Positions 35,101-43,041 of a stretch of 64,000 nt of DNA are shown here, piece after piece. Below the pieces are notes generated by a model that had not been told where the DNA came from, did no database searches, and saw only the letters and a program-made list of their open reading frames with translations. Position 1 is the first letter of the stretch, and each line of letters starts with the position of its first letter. The DNA is taken from positions 496,001 to 560,000 of the forward strand of contig CAZRCW010000001.1 in the NCBI GenBank assembly GCA_964598725.1. The letters run 5' to 3'. The DNA is from JAGOTP01 sp964598725. Lineage in GTDB: Bacteria; Patescibacteriota; Patescibacteriia; 2-12-FULL-60-25. The position numbers were made by a program, and so were the translations under genes.

Positions 35101-36655
35101 TCTCTTGCTTCGTAAGTTGTTGGGTGGCGCTGGAGGTGTCCTTCAGGATTCTGCACAAAAGGGCAAGCTGTTGAAGGTGCTGCGAGAAGCATGGATTGAG
35201 CAAGATACTAGCTCCAAGCTTGTAGAGACGATCGAACGGGTCGAGCGGTCGTTGGTTGCGGACGATGAGTGGGAGGTGCTTTATTTGGGTCTTGTAGGAG
35301 TTTTACGTGATAGATCCTTCAGGCAAAGTACAGGTGCTAATATGGGTTCATGGAGAGAAAACGAATATGTACGATCTCTTGAATCAGAACTAGGGGTTCA
35401 AGTTGATGTTTCATCGGTTGAACCGTGGGAGAATCCACCTGATGCTGCTGTCAGTCGTCCTTGGCGGTACCCTGAGCAATGGACATCGTATGCTGAAAGA
35501 AAAACGTTAGGTGTTCTTCGAGAGATCGGAAAGAAGGATCAGCTGACTATCGAACAGGAGCGTACCCCACTTGGTTTTATCAAAGAAGTCGTTTCGCATT
35601 CGTCGGCTGTTGGTGTAAGAAGTTTGCAGAATATCGGTCAAGCAGTCGAATTATCTACACAAGATGAAAAGGAGTTATCGGATGTCTATGATCAGGTAAA
35701 TGGACAGTCGCGTATTGCAGCCGTTCACCATATGGAGCGTGTATGGCCTGCTATATGGGAGACGTACAAAACAATCAATTCGCGTATTGGAGGTGGATCT
35801 GTGTTTACGGTATTTCAGGCGACGACTCATCAGGGTGAGAAACGGGTCATTAAAACACTCAACCCGAATATCGGTTATAACTTGGAGAGAGCGGGTGGAA
35901 TGTTTGTACGTTCAGCTGAGCGTTTGGCGGCGGATCATGGCGGTGCCTATAGATTGGTTCCGGGACTTATCGAAGACATTCGAGATTCCATTCGCCTCGA
36001 AATGAATTTTGCGGGCTTTCTAGAAAAGGACAAGGCGTTTTATGATGTCTGGAATGGCTTTGGCGAAGACGAGGGGCGTTATCGATTACGTGTGCCACGT
36101 TCCTATGGCCCCGAACAGCCCGAATTCATTCAAGAGGAGTTCGTTGAGGCAAAGAATCTTACTCGTTGGGACGAACTGAAGGGGGAGAAGCATGATTTAA
36201 GGCAGATCACACGCTTGCTTGCCACCGCCTACGTTGGGCAGCTCGCTCAGGGCCATGCATTATCGGATATTCATCCAGGAAATGAAGCGGTTACGCAAGA
36301 CAATGAGTTGGTCCTCTTTGATCGCACGCTCTACCTTCAGCTAAGCCCCGGCGAACGTACGCTCATGATGAGACTTTTTACAGATGATTCGAACAGCGGA
36401 AGGGCTGCTGCCTTGGAAGAGTATTTTACCGCTTCTCTTGGTGTAGAAGTGCCTAAAAAAGTCGTTCAAGCCATCCGTAAAGCTAGTCGAACGAAAGATA
36501 TTCGCACTTCGCAAGAGATTCTGTTAAGTTTGCGCGAAGCAGGCTTGCGTCCCCCGTTACAGCTAATGTTTATTTTGAAGAACTTACGTATGATCGATGG
36601 AATGGCAAAAAAAGCGGGTTGGAAGCGTGGGATGGTCGAAGCTATTAATGGTTGA
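32132..36655 (+). CDS. Giant protein: M48-like metallopeptidase motif plus UbiB/ABC1-like kinase domain
   Basis: The protein has 1507 residues. N-terminal part: NACAFADGTFFITPKLIVG, then His123-Glu-Trp-Arg-His127 (LLHEWRHYTNEH) and Glu165-x-x-Ala-Asp (MHEYIADIQG), which together match the HExxH plus ExxAD zinc ligands of family M48. M48 enzymes are usually membrane-bound; no membrane helix is evident here. The middle, about 200-1200, is helical and unrecognised. The C-terminal part resembles the ABC1/UbiB atypical kinases: GGGSVFTVFQA, Lys near 1241 (VIKTLNP), a Glu-rich helix (RDSIRLEMNFAGFLEKDK), SDIHPGNEAV near 1377 and LVLFDRTLY. I know of no described protein with this arrangement. RNase HI follows after 10 bp. 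Confidence 0.75.
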   Translation: MKQKEFSPGSLVEKRERPVQRFDDPLWWEKDRELFQTHFGREVLLARREAVFDAGYCDSDHPLQAYIAELAKQLPQLQNCRVCVTPFDDSENACAFADGTFFITPKLIVGAESEESILGVLLHEWRHYTNEHSKIRYDKAHAQQDTMRQRATSVIEGISAGRMHEYIADIQGAVVELDKLGKNPLGYKAFLEKLAQKEGKRGGGIVHGATQERVLNVTELLATIHLPSTDKPLTPLDTRVASWAVEEKGTHGFPALHEPMYGLKPAAAKELMEEQLAEVERIPQCLIPAALKGLWSELGGKDIHAIIEKRGRSFHAYYLPPIVGLGKRLANSLLPADKVRENPFAAAMAVSAMYVENTLLPSRLTVGLWSYIRGELEYTSLVHGGLSSFLTAAETCLYDDAGVEKGMIVSRDSQLVDTYVHWLEARVPNTPNNSEEVDTWWKLAVPMARTAVREIPYFLDQANESTIHSEERADVPKTLSHLFFSWAVRLSFPQDSLPDVSANEKSGYVDNPKIVALHERLFSHPSAGEFGETNALATNRDRDARLRKMRELSKRFNDLERLTLKEVGRFVDGACRLLFADSEPEKVFQQLYDSISSTDPTSSLVLFLIEKKFLDEHTLFQEYPELAKKIALFAKVFKTRAKIVEGYKMVLDQRQRMGIDRKEPVELAGGNLVDKDLVDRLIAEVDKACSFEDVLKLVEPNNYAQVMRLLELFAKSQEAHEVKVDCLVQAATKCASLDDFMKFTARLRMQGLLPADWNKGVRIGPLVARFADELKAGKTDKLSFEQQVGLGELLRNPTLLSEYSDLVANRPEFTAMAFPEKVTIVVGNERAAPKLPGAKTARALAETESFTRDEYRRAFVAVESRFRHIEETGSFSHGLSLLMEQVLPGSEQGTVLTFLKAAISTQQDDSLLRTVLLKEIWRKMEIFSLVADPESDQFMQTMSEIGGADPTGKVEEQGVMIRRRAKLERAIQKANELLEELYRLQDAGKHLLLRKLLGGAGGVLQDSAQKGKLLKVLREAWIEQDTSSKLVETIERVERSLVADDEWEVLYLGLVGVLRDRSFRQSTGANMGSWRENEYVRSLESELGVQVDVSSVEPWENPPDAAVSRPWRYPEQWTSYAERKTLGVLREIGKKDQLTIEQERTPLGFIKEVVSHSSAVGVRSLQNIGQAVELSTQDEKELSDVYDQVNGQSRIAAVHHMERVWPAIWETYKTINSRIGGGSVFTVFQATTHQGEKRVIKTLNPNIGYNLERAGGMFVRSAERLAADHGGAYRLVPGLIEDIRDSIRLEMNFAGFLEKDKAFYDVWNGFGEDEGRYRLRVPRSYGPEQPEFIQEEFVEAKNLTRWDELKGEKHDLRQITRLLATAYVGQLAQGHALSDIHPGNEAVTQDNELVLFDRTLYLQLSPGERTLMMRLFTDDSNSGRAAALEEYFTASLGVEVPKKVVQAIRKASRTKDIRTSQEILLSLREAGLRPPLQLMFILKNLRMIDGMAKKAGWKRGMVEAING

Positions 36656-36665
36656 TGCGGTAGCT

Positions 36666-37079
36666 ATGAACCTTACTATCCGTACCGACGGTGGCTCCCG
36701 TGGCAATCCCGGCCCAGCTGGGATCGGTGTTGTGATTGAAAACGCGGACACAGGCGAAGTTGTGGAAACGCACGCCAAATTTTTAGGAACGGTCACGAAC
36801 AATCAAGCCGAGTACAAAGCGGTTATTCTTGGACTAGAACGGGCCGTTATCCTCGGTGCAAAGGCCGTTGAAGTCGTCGCGGATAGCGAGCTCCTCATCA
36901 AGCAGGCGCGCGGCGAGTATCGTGTGAAAAATCCTGAGCTCGGGCTGCGGTTTGCGGAGATGAAAGCCTTCGAACGCCAATTACCGAAGGTCACGTATCG
37001 TCATGTACGCCGCGAATACAATAAAGCCGCTGATGCGCTTGCGAACCAAGCAATGGATGAGGGGATGGGGAGAAGATAG
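36666..37079 (+). CDS. rnhA: Ribonuclease HI
   Basis: The protein has 137 residues. Catalytic residues are seen in RTDGGSRGNPGPAG (Asp8), NNQAEYKAV (Glu), VVADSELL (Asp) and NKAADALANQA (Asp). It cleaves RNA in RNA-DNA hybrids. The N-terminal hybrid-binding domain is absent. The start at 36666 is in the TAGCTATG context; an ATG at 36648 overlaps the upstream stop region and adds six residues with no conserved feature. Confidence 0.94.
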   Translation: MNLTIRTDGGSRGNPGPAGIGVVIENADTGEVVETHAKFLGTVTNNQAEYKAVILGLERAVILGAKAVEVVADSELLIKQARGEYRVKNPELGLRFAEMKAFERQLPKVTYRHVRREYNKAADALANQAMDEGMGRR

Positions 37080-37123
37080 TATCTCGCTTCGCTTCTTGAG
37101 GTGTGCTATTCTAGGCGGAGTCT

Positions 37124-38194
37124 ATGGGTCTTTTTTCTTCACAGGATAAGAGCAGTTATATCGGCCTCGATATTGGCTACGGTGGCATGAAATTGGTCGA
37201 ATTGCGCAACGAAAAAGGCCGCGCCCGGCTTGTGACGTATGCCTATGTCAACATGCCCTCCGACAGTTTGGAGAAATCCATGTTGAATGATGCGCCTGGT
37301 TCGGCGGAGATTTTAAAACAGATGCTGGAGAAAGCGCGTACGACCACGAAGAAGGTTGCTGCCGCACTCCCGTTGTCGTCGGTGTTCTCAACGGTTCTCA
37401 GCGTGCCGAGTATCGACGAGAAAGAAGTAAAAGATCTCGCCTTTGCTCAGGTTCGTAAGCTGTTACCTTGGCCAATCGAAGAAGCGGCCGTTGATTTGAA
37501 GGTCATCGACAAGATCGAGAAAACGGAGGTTGTAAAAGCCTCAACTCGCGTGTTGGTTTCGGCTGCTCCAAAGACTCTGGTTGCAAAATACACTGAAATC
37601 TTCAAGTTGGCTGGCTTGGAGGCGGTTGCGCTCGAAACGGAGGGCTTCGCCGAAATTCGTTCGCTGATCGGGAAGGATAAATCGACGATTTTACTGCTCG
37701 ATATCGGTTCGCTTCGTACGAACGTCATGGTTGTCGAAAAAGGTGTGCCTTTCGTGATCCGTTCAATTGGAACCGGCGGCAATGCCATCAGTCAGACAAT
37801 TGCTCGTACCCTTGGCATCCCGCTTGATCAAGCCGAGACGATGAAGCGTGATATCAAATCAATGCAAGGGTTCACGCCAACGGGAGATCTGCGGCCGATT
37901 CTTTCGGTGTTGGTGAAACCAATTTTGGAAGAAATTCGCTATTCCATCAACTTGTATCAATCACAAGACCAAGACTCGGCTGGAAAGCGTATCGAAAAGA
38001 TCATTCTGACGGGAGGCTCGGCTCTTTTGCCGCGTTTATCGGAGTACCTGACGCAGGAGTTGAATATCAATACGTTCTTGGGTGATCCATGGGCGCGTGT
38101 CGTTTACCCGGCGGATCTCCGGCCAGCATTAGATGAGCTTGGGCCACGTTATGCGGTAGCGATTGGTTGTGCGATGCGTGAGGTGGATGGCTAG
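37124..38194 (+). CDS. pilM: Type IV pilus assembly protein PilM
   Basis: The protein has 356 residues with an actin-like ATPase fold: YIGLDIGYGGMKLVEL (phosphate 1), LLLDIGSLRTNVMVVE (phosphate 2) and ILTGGSALLPRLSEYL (adenosine site). PilM binds the cytoplasmic tail of PilN and builds the inner-membrane platform of the pilus. PilN, PilO, PilC, PilB and PilT are not in this window. The gene starts a cluster with a GspE-N-like protein, a receiver and a pilin. Confidence 0.93.
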   Translation: MGLFSSQDKSSYIGLDIGYGGMKLVELRNEKGRARLVTYAYVNMPSDSLEKSMLNDAPGSAEILKQMLEKARTTTKKVAAALPLSSVFSTVLSVPSIDEKEVKDLAFAQVRKLLPWPIEEAAVDLKVIDKIEKTEVVKASTRVLVSAAPKTLVAKYTEIFKLAGLEAVALETEGFAEIRSLIGKDKSTILLLDIGSLRTNVMVVEKGVPFVIRSIGTGGNAISQTIARTLGIPLDQAETMKRDIKSMQGFTPTGDLRPILSVLVKPILEEIRYSINLYQSQDQDSAGKRIEKIILTGGSALLPRLSEYLTQELNINTFLGDPWARVVYPADLRPALDELGPRYAVAIGCAMREVDG

Positions 38195-38205
38195 TTTTCT
38201 TTGCC

Positions 38206-39279
38206 ATGCAGCACGTTCTTCCGCTCTCGATTCGTGACCGTCTCTTAGCCGAGGCGGTTGCTCGACGTGAGTTATCGGAACGAGCTGTGACGTCGGTCAA
38301 AGATTTACAAAAGCGCGGATTATCTCTGGAACAGGCATTAGTTGGAACGGGCTTGATCTCAGCGCAGCGCTTGAGCGAACTGCTCTCGACTGCTTCTGGT
38401 CTGCCTAGTTTGACGCTGACCGGTGAAAACCAGTCGTTCCCTTCGGGATTAGACCGCGAAACGGCAACGGCCTGGCAGATCGTGGTTCAAAAGAAGTTGG
38501 GCAAGAGCTGGCAGATTGGTCTCACCAATCCGTGGGATCAGGATGTTCGTTCGGCGATTGAGGCGTTGGCGGTTGAGCATGGCTGGTCGCCTGAATTTTG
38601 CTGCGTACTGCCGTCGGTGGCTGATCGTTGGCTGCGGGTCGCCAACGAAACACGTCGTTCGTCGGAAGCGTTGGCGCGCTATGCTCGCGCTTTGGTTGAG
38701 CGCGCCGATCAAGAAGCGCGCGTGAAAATTGTGGCGGAAGGGCAGATGGCACATCCGGAGGAGTCGGTTGTTCGCGCGCCCATCGCTTGGTTACCAGCGC
38801 TTCATCGTCGCCTCGCACGTCGTTTACAGGGATCGTCGACGCATGTCCGTCATCATCGCTCGCATCATGGTAGCCACATCGAGCTTCAGCGCGAACAGCC
38901 GGTTCGTTCGCTGCAAAAAGACGAAGAACATCCACTCCACGTCTGGACAGATGCCGTTGATCGTTTCTTTGAAGAAGGCAAGGTCGTGTTTGTGCTAGAT
39001 GAACAAGGCGACCTGCTCCATCATTGGCCGAACGTGCACGTGGAGATTCCAACGGACGAATGGCGCTCCGGTGGGCGTTGGGTGAGTGAGGCGACTTCTG
39101 ATAGTCAGGAAGAGCTGTTCCATTTATCGCTGGCCGGGTATCCTGGAACTATCCGGTTCCAGTCGTTAGGGGAATTGCAGGCCTGGGAACAGGCGGCCGA
39201 AGCGGCCCATGTTCCGTACGCTGCCTGTATCGGTCAAGCTACCCCACACGGCATCGCCTGGTCCGTCTACTCCGTATGA
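38206..39279 (+). CDS. GspE/PilB N-terminal-domain-like protein without ATPase
   Basis: The protein has 357 residues. Residues about 15-130 resemble the MshEN/T2SSE N-terminal domain of PilB-type ATPases: LSLEQALVGTGLISAQRLSELLSTASGLP (split here over two helices) and WQIGLTNPWDQDVRSAIEAL. No Walker A or B motif follows. Instead there is a basic, His-rich stretch (STHVRHHRSHHGSHIELQ) and a C-terminal domain of about 100 residues of unknown fold. In PilB-like proteins such a domain binds PilM or c-di-GMP, so a regulatory partner of PilM is plausible. It lies 11 bp after pilM and overlaps the next gene by 4 bp. Confidence 0.65.
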   Translation: MQHVLPLSIRDRLLAEAVARRELSERAVTSVKDLQKRGLSLEQALVGTGLISAQRLSELLSTASGLPSLTLTGENQSFPSGLDRETATAWQIVVQKKLGKSWQIGLTNPWDQDVRSAIEALAVEHGWSPEFCCVLPSVADRWLRVANETRRSSEALARYARALVERADQEARVKIVAEGQMAHPEESVVRAPIAWLPALHRRLARRLQGSSTHVRHHRSHHGSHIELQREQPVRSLQKDEEHPLHVWTDAVDRFFEEGKVVFVLDEQGDLLHHWPNVHVEIPTDEWRSGGRWVSEATSDSQEELFHLSLAGYPGTIRFQSLGELQAWEQAAEAAHVPYAACIGQATPHGIAWSVYSV

Positions 39280-39668
39280 GCTCCCCCCGCCTTCTCCTGA
39301 CCGAATCCGATCCGTTCTTCGCCTGTGTCGCGACGCGTCACTTGCGACGAGTGGGCTTTGAGGTTGTGCATGCCTCGCATGGGGCAGAGGGTTGGGAACT
39401 GCTGACCCACGAGCCGTTTGATCTGGTTGTAACGGAATTGATCTTACCTCGTATGGATGGCTATCAGCTGCTTGAAGCGATTCGCAAAGAACAGAGTCTG
39501 GCGCAGCTTCCGGTTTTTATCCTGAGCCGTCTGGGCACCCGTGAAGACATTGAACGCTGTCGTGAACAGGGGATCGACGAGTATTTCATTAAGCCTCATC
39601 ATCGCTTAGACTGGCTCGCCGATCGTTTGGCTCAGCTGTGGCGTCAGACAGCTGCTTTACCTGCTTAA
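39276..39668 (+). CDS. Receiver-domain protein with Glu at the phosphorylation site
   Basis: The protein has 130 residues and is a single CheY-like domain: RLLLTESDPFFACVATRHL, DLVVTELILPRMDGYQLLEAI, FILSRLG, and DEYFIKPHH with the conserved Lys. The phosphoacceptor Asp is replaced by Glu54 (VVTELILP), and the acidic pocket is Glu10-Ser11 instead of two acids. Such a change may mimic the phosphorylated state or make it phosphorylation-independent. No output domain is present. ATGA overlap with the upstream gene indicates coupled translation and a shared role in pilus control. Confidence 0.85.
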   Translation: MSSPRLLLTESDPFFACVATRHLRRVGFEVVHASHGAEGWELLTHEPFDLVVTELILPRMDGYQLLEAIRKEQSLAQLPVFILSRLGTREDIERCREQGIDEYFIKPHHRLDWLADRLAQLWRQTAALPA

Positions 39669-39677
39669 TTTCTTCCT

Positions 39678-40148
39678 ATGTCCTTTTTCCGTCGCTCTCA
39701 CGCGGGTTTCAGCTTGTTGGAAGGCTTGATCGTCCTCGCGATGATTGGTTTGCTAGCCGCTTTTGCCGCCGTTTCCTTGAACAGCGCGCGTGCGCGTACT
39801 CGTGATGCTCAACGGTTAGCGAATATGAGCGTGTTCCGTGCCTCGCTTCAGCTCTACTGGTTGGAAAAGGCCACCTATCCAGCGAGCGAAGGCATGTTCG
39901 TTGGCCAAGCAGCAACCAAGAGCGAGGTCCTGACGAGCCAAGGCTTCACAACCCGTGCCGAAGCCAGCGGAAACTCTTATCTACCAACGGTCCCAACCGG
40001 TCCAAAAGTCGGCGAGTACTACGCCTATAAAGGCGGACCAAACGGCTACTCGATCCGCTTCCAGACAGAGAGCGACACGGAATTTGGGAAAGCGAATATT
40101 TACTACCTGCACTCAAACGGAATAGATAGGGATGAGACGCTGAAATAG
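39678..40148 (+). CDS. Type IV pilin-like protein
   Basis: The protein has 156 residues. The type III signal HAGFSLLEGLIVLAMIGLLAA has cleavage after Gly, a mature N-terminal Phe and Glu5, followed by the hydrophobic N-helix. The globular part has few cysteines and ends GIDRDETLK; the GEYYAYKGGPNGYSIRF segment is common in CPR pseudopilins. TTAATT, 7 bp before the ATG, may be a -10 giving separate, stronger expression than the upstream genes. A prepilin peptidase is not in this window. Confidence 0.9.
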   Translation: MSFFRRSHAGFSLLEGLIVLAMIGLLAAFAAVSLNSARARTRDAQRLANMSVFRASLQLYWLEKATYPASEGMFVGQAATKSEVLTSQGFTTRAEASGNSYLPTVPTGPKVGEYYAYKGGPNGYSIRFQTESDTEFGKANIYYLHSNGIDRDETLK

Positions 40149-40150
40149 CA

Positions 40151-40189
40151 AAACAAAAACGAGCTTTTGAAAGCTCGTTTTTGTTTTTA
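40151..40189. terminator. Bidirectional terminator after the pilin gene
   Basis: AAAACAAAAACGAGCTT pairs with AAGCTCGTTTTTGTTTT around TTGA. The minus-strand gene ends 5 bp further on, so it serves both. Confidence 0.93.
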
Positions 40190-40193
40190 AGGA

Positions 40194-40901
40194 CTAACGG
40201 TTAATGGGCACGAACCGTTTCATGACAGGAAAGCGGATATCAAACGGCTCCTCGAGTTTTGGAACAGTGCTGTAAAGCTCAGCGAAGACACTTCCTGTCG
40301 GTGCCCATTCGATCACTCCATTTGGTCGTCCATCGAATTCTGACCGGGTTTGAACGTAGCTGAGTGTTGAAGGGAGGCGAGCGGTCTGAATCTCGGTATC
40401 ACGAATGAAATCTTTAATGAGCAAGGTTCGAACTTCACCGTCGGTTTCGGCTGGTCCCAAGGTGACTTGGAAGCGTTTATCAGGTGATGGGTCGTTCCCA
40501 CCGAACTGATACGCTACACGGTGTTTTTTAAGGCTATTACTGGCAGGCGTGTATTCCCAGATCGTACCACCCATTTCGCCACAACCTTCAATGAAGAGGA
40601 GTGAAGTATCGGTCTGCAGGTAATGATCATCTAAACTTGGATTCATTGCGTCTGGGCAATCGATAGGCGTATAGCCAAGGGCTTCAAGATTACTTGGAAG
40701 ATGGATGGGTTCTTGTGATGGGGTCTTGTTTTCATAGACTGAAGGGTCTGTTGTTGATGAAGAGACGTTTCCAGTAGCCATTTGCGCACTCGAGTGCGTC
40801 AAAAAGATGTGCGTTCGTGCCAGTGTGATGCATGAAAGTGCACAAGCTAAGACGGCAAACACGACGCTTACCCAGAGAAGAGGGTTTTGTGAGGTTTTCA
40901 T
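40194..40901 (-). CDS. Membrane-anchored extracytoplasmic protein, unknown
   Basis: The protein has 235 residues. A single N-terminal membrane anchor or uncleaved signal (LLWVSVVFAVLACALSCITL) is followed by a Ser/Thr-rich linker and a beta-rich domain with EALGYTPIDCPDAMNP, FIEGCGEMGGTIWEYTP and DGRPNGVIEWAPTGSVFAEL. Two cysteines could form a disulfide. Family not recognised. It is transcribed divergently from ligA; a -10 box TAAACT (40913-40908) lies 6 bp before its ATG. Confidence 0.75.
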   Translation of the reverse strand: MKTSQNPLLWVSVVFAVLACALSCITLARTHIFLTHSSAQMATGNVSSSTTDPSVYENKTPSQEPIHLPSNLEALGYTPIDCPDAMNPSLDDHYLQTDTSLLFIEGCGEMGGTIWEYTPASNSLKKHRVAYQFGGNDPSPDKRFQVTLGPAETDGEVRTLLIKDFIRDTEIQTARLPSTLSYVQTRSEFDGRPNGVIEWAPTGSVFAELYSTVPKLEEPFDIRFPVMKRFVPINR

Positions 40902-40907
40902 CTTCGA

Positions 40908-40913
40908 AGTTTA
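40908..40913 (-). promoter_or_regulatory. -10 element of the membrane protein gene, leaderless spacing
   Basis: TAAACT on the minus strand, then TCGAAG (6 bp), then the ATG at 40901. Confidence 0.5.
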
Positions 40914-40941
40914 CCACTCTCCACAGAAAAAGCCCGTCTGC

Positions 40942-40947
40942 TACACT
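40942..40947 (+). promoter_or_regulatory. -10 element of ligA
   Basis: TACACT is 10 bp before the ligA ATG at 40958. The short leader contains no Shine-Dalgarno sequence. Confidence 0.45.
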
Positions 40948-40957
40948 AGCCGGCGGT

Positions 40958-43036
40958 ATGTTAACCAAAGCTGAAGCCGCTAAACGCGTCTTGACCCTCC
41001 GTCAGGAGATTGACCGCTATCGCTACGAATATCATGTCTTAGACGCCCTCTCGATCAGTGAGGCGGCTTTGGATTCGTTGAAACACGAACTCTTCAAGTT
41101 GGAACAGGAATATCCGGATTTGGTCACGCCTGATTCACCGACACAGCGCGTCGCCGGCAAGCCGCTTGAAGGCTTCGTAAAAGTCCCGCATGTCGTCCCG
41201 ATGCGTTCACTGGAAGATGTCTTCAGCCGAGAAGAAGCGGACGAATGGTTGGAGCGTCTCAAGCGTTTAGAGCCAGGCGCGACCTTTGATTTTTTTGCAG
41301 AAGTAAAACTTGATGGTCTTGCCGTCTCGATTGTCTACGAAGATGGAATATTAAAATATGCCGCGACGCGTGGCGATGGGCGAGTCGGGGAAGACGTTAC
41401 GCATAACATTCGCACGATTGAATCGCTGCCACTTCGCTTGCGCACACCAAGCGATAAAGAGTGTGATGCATTTATCAAGACCTACAACGTTGCGAATCCA
41501 ACCGCTCTTCGCGCGTTTGTGAAGAACGGATTACGAGGACGAACCGAATTACGCGGTGAGGTGTACCTCTTACGAAAACAGTTAGAGAAACTGAATAAGG
41601 CCCTGATCGCTCGGGGTGAGGAACCGTTTGCTAATCCGCGTAACGCTGCCGCGGGTGGCATCCGTCAGCTTGATCCCGCGTTGGCTGCGGAACGGGGGCT
41701 GTCATTCAGCGGCTGGCATTTTTTTGGAGATTTTGGTTTGACGACCCACGAGCAGGCACATGCGCTTATGGGGTTATTTGGTATTCCTGGGAATGCGCTC
41801 ACACGACCATGTAAAACGATCGACGACGTTCAACGCTTCATGGAAGAAGTTGGAAAGAAACGGGATCGACTCCCGTACCAGATGGATGGGATCGTTGTGA
41901 ATGTGAATAATGATTTATTATTTGAACGTTTGGGCGTGGTCGGAAAAACCCCGCGTGGAGCGATGGCTTGGAAATACGCCGCCGAACAGGGAACGACGAT
42001 CGTACGGGCAGTGAATGTATCGGTGGGTCGGACAGGGGCTCTGACTCCAGTCGCCGTTATGGATCCAGTCGTGCTGGCCGGAACAACGGTAACGCACGCG
42101 AGTTTGCATAATGAAGATGAAATCGAACGCCTAGGACTGAAAATCGGTGATACGGTCATCGTCGAGAAGGCAGGGGATATCATTCCAAAAATCATCCAAG
42201 TCTTGCCGAAACTGCGTACCGGTAAAGAGAAGGCGTTCCACATGCCAAAGTTGTGTCCGATGTGTGGGACCGAAGTGATGCGTCGTCTGGGCGAAGTTGC
42301 GGTCGTTTGTCCGAACAAGAACTGCTTCGCGCAAGAGATGGCGCGTTTGTTGCACTACGCGAGTCGTGTCGCACTAGATATTCGAGGTCTTGGCGACAAG
42401 ATCGTCGAACAGCTCATCCAAACAGGTTTAGCGCGTGATTCAGCGGATCTGTATGAATTAACGGCGGGTGATCTCGAAGCGCTCGAAGGATTCGCAGAAT
42501 TGTCGGCGAAGAAATTAGTTTCTGAAATCCAAGCGCATCGCGCACCGGCACTCGATCGTTTCTTGATGGGACTTGGAATCCGCCATGTAGGAGCCGAAAC
42601 GGCGTCGGATTTGGCAGACGCATTTGGTTCGATTGAAGCCTTCCGGGTGGCTGATCACGATAGGCTTATGCAGATCGACGGGATTGGTGAGGTCGTTGCT
42701 GATGCGATCGTCGAATTCTTACACGATCCTCAAGATGTTGACCGTCTGGAGCGTTTGTTGAAGCAGGTAAGGCCACAAACGAAAGTTGTTCAAGATCGTT
42801 CGAGTTTACCGTTGTTTGGAACGACCTGGGTTCTTACCGGTTCGTTGGAAGCGCTTGGACGCGAGGAGGCGAAAGAGCGCATTCGCGCGTTAGGGGGAGA
42901 GGTGAGCGAAAGCGTTTCGAAGAAAACATCATTCGTGGTCGTGGGTGCAGATCCGGGATCAAAGGCAGAAAAAGCCCAGAAACTCGGTGTGACGATCTTG
43001 GATGAGGAAGCATTTTTGAAAAAGATTTCCGCCTAA
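40958..43036 (+). CDS. ligA: NAD-dependent DNA ligase
   Basis: The protein has 692 residues and is full length. Domain Ia (YRYEYHVLDALSISEAALDSL) binds NMN; the adenylation motif is EVKLDGLAVS with Lys117. Then follow the OB fold (VGRTGALTPVAVMDPVVLAG), a four-Cys zinc finger (CPMCGTEV and CPNKNCF), the helix-hairpin-helix array and a C-terminal BRCT domain (TTWVLTGSLEALGREEAKE). It seals nicks in replication and repair. The ATG at 40958 is chosen; the frame is open upstream, but that part overlaps the divergent gene. Confidence 0.97.
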   Translation: MLTKAEAAKRVLTLRQEIDRYRYEYHVLDALSISEAALDSLKHELFKLEQEYPDLVTPDSPTQRVAGKPLEGFVKVPHVVPMRSLEDVFSREEADEWLERLKRLEPGATFDFFAEVKLDGLAVSIVYEDGILKYAATRGDGRVGEDVTHNIRTIESLPLRLRTPSDKECDAFIKTYNVANPTALRAFVKNGLRGRTELRGEVYLLRKQLEKLNKALIARGEEPFANPRNAAAGGIRQLDPALAAERGLSFSGWHFFGDFGLTTHEQAHALMGLFGIPGNALTRPCKTIDDVQRFMEEVGKKRDRLPYQMDGIVVNVNNDLLFERLGVVGKTPRGAMAWKYAAEQGTTIVRAVNVSVGRTGALTPVAVMDPVVLAGTTVTHASLHNEDEIERLGLKIGDTVIVEKAGDIIPKIIQVLPKLRTGKEKAFHMPKLCPMCGTEVMRRLGEVAVVCPNKNCFAQEMARLLHYASRVALDIRGLGDKIVEQLIQTGLARDSADLYELTAGDLEALEGFAELSAKKLVSEIQAHRAPALDRFLMGLGIRHVGAETASDLADAFGSIEAFRVADHDRLMQIDGIGEVVADAIVEFLHDPQDVDRLERLLKQVRPQTKVVQDRSSLPLFGTTWVLTGSLEALGREEAKERIRALGGEVSESVSKKTSFVVVGADPGSKAEKAQKLGVTILDEEAFLKKISA

Positions 43037-43041
43037 CCACT

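Noticed and set aside
40832..40957. Upstream extension of LigA
   Set aside because: It overlaps the start of the divergent gene and adds 42 basic residues absent from LigA proteins; the -10 box lies inside it.
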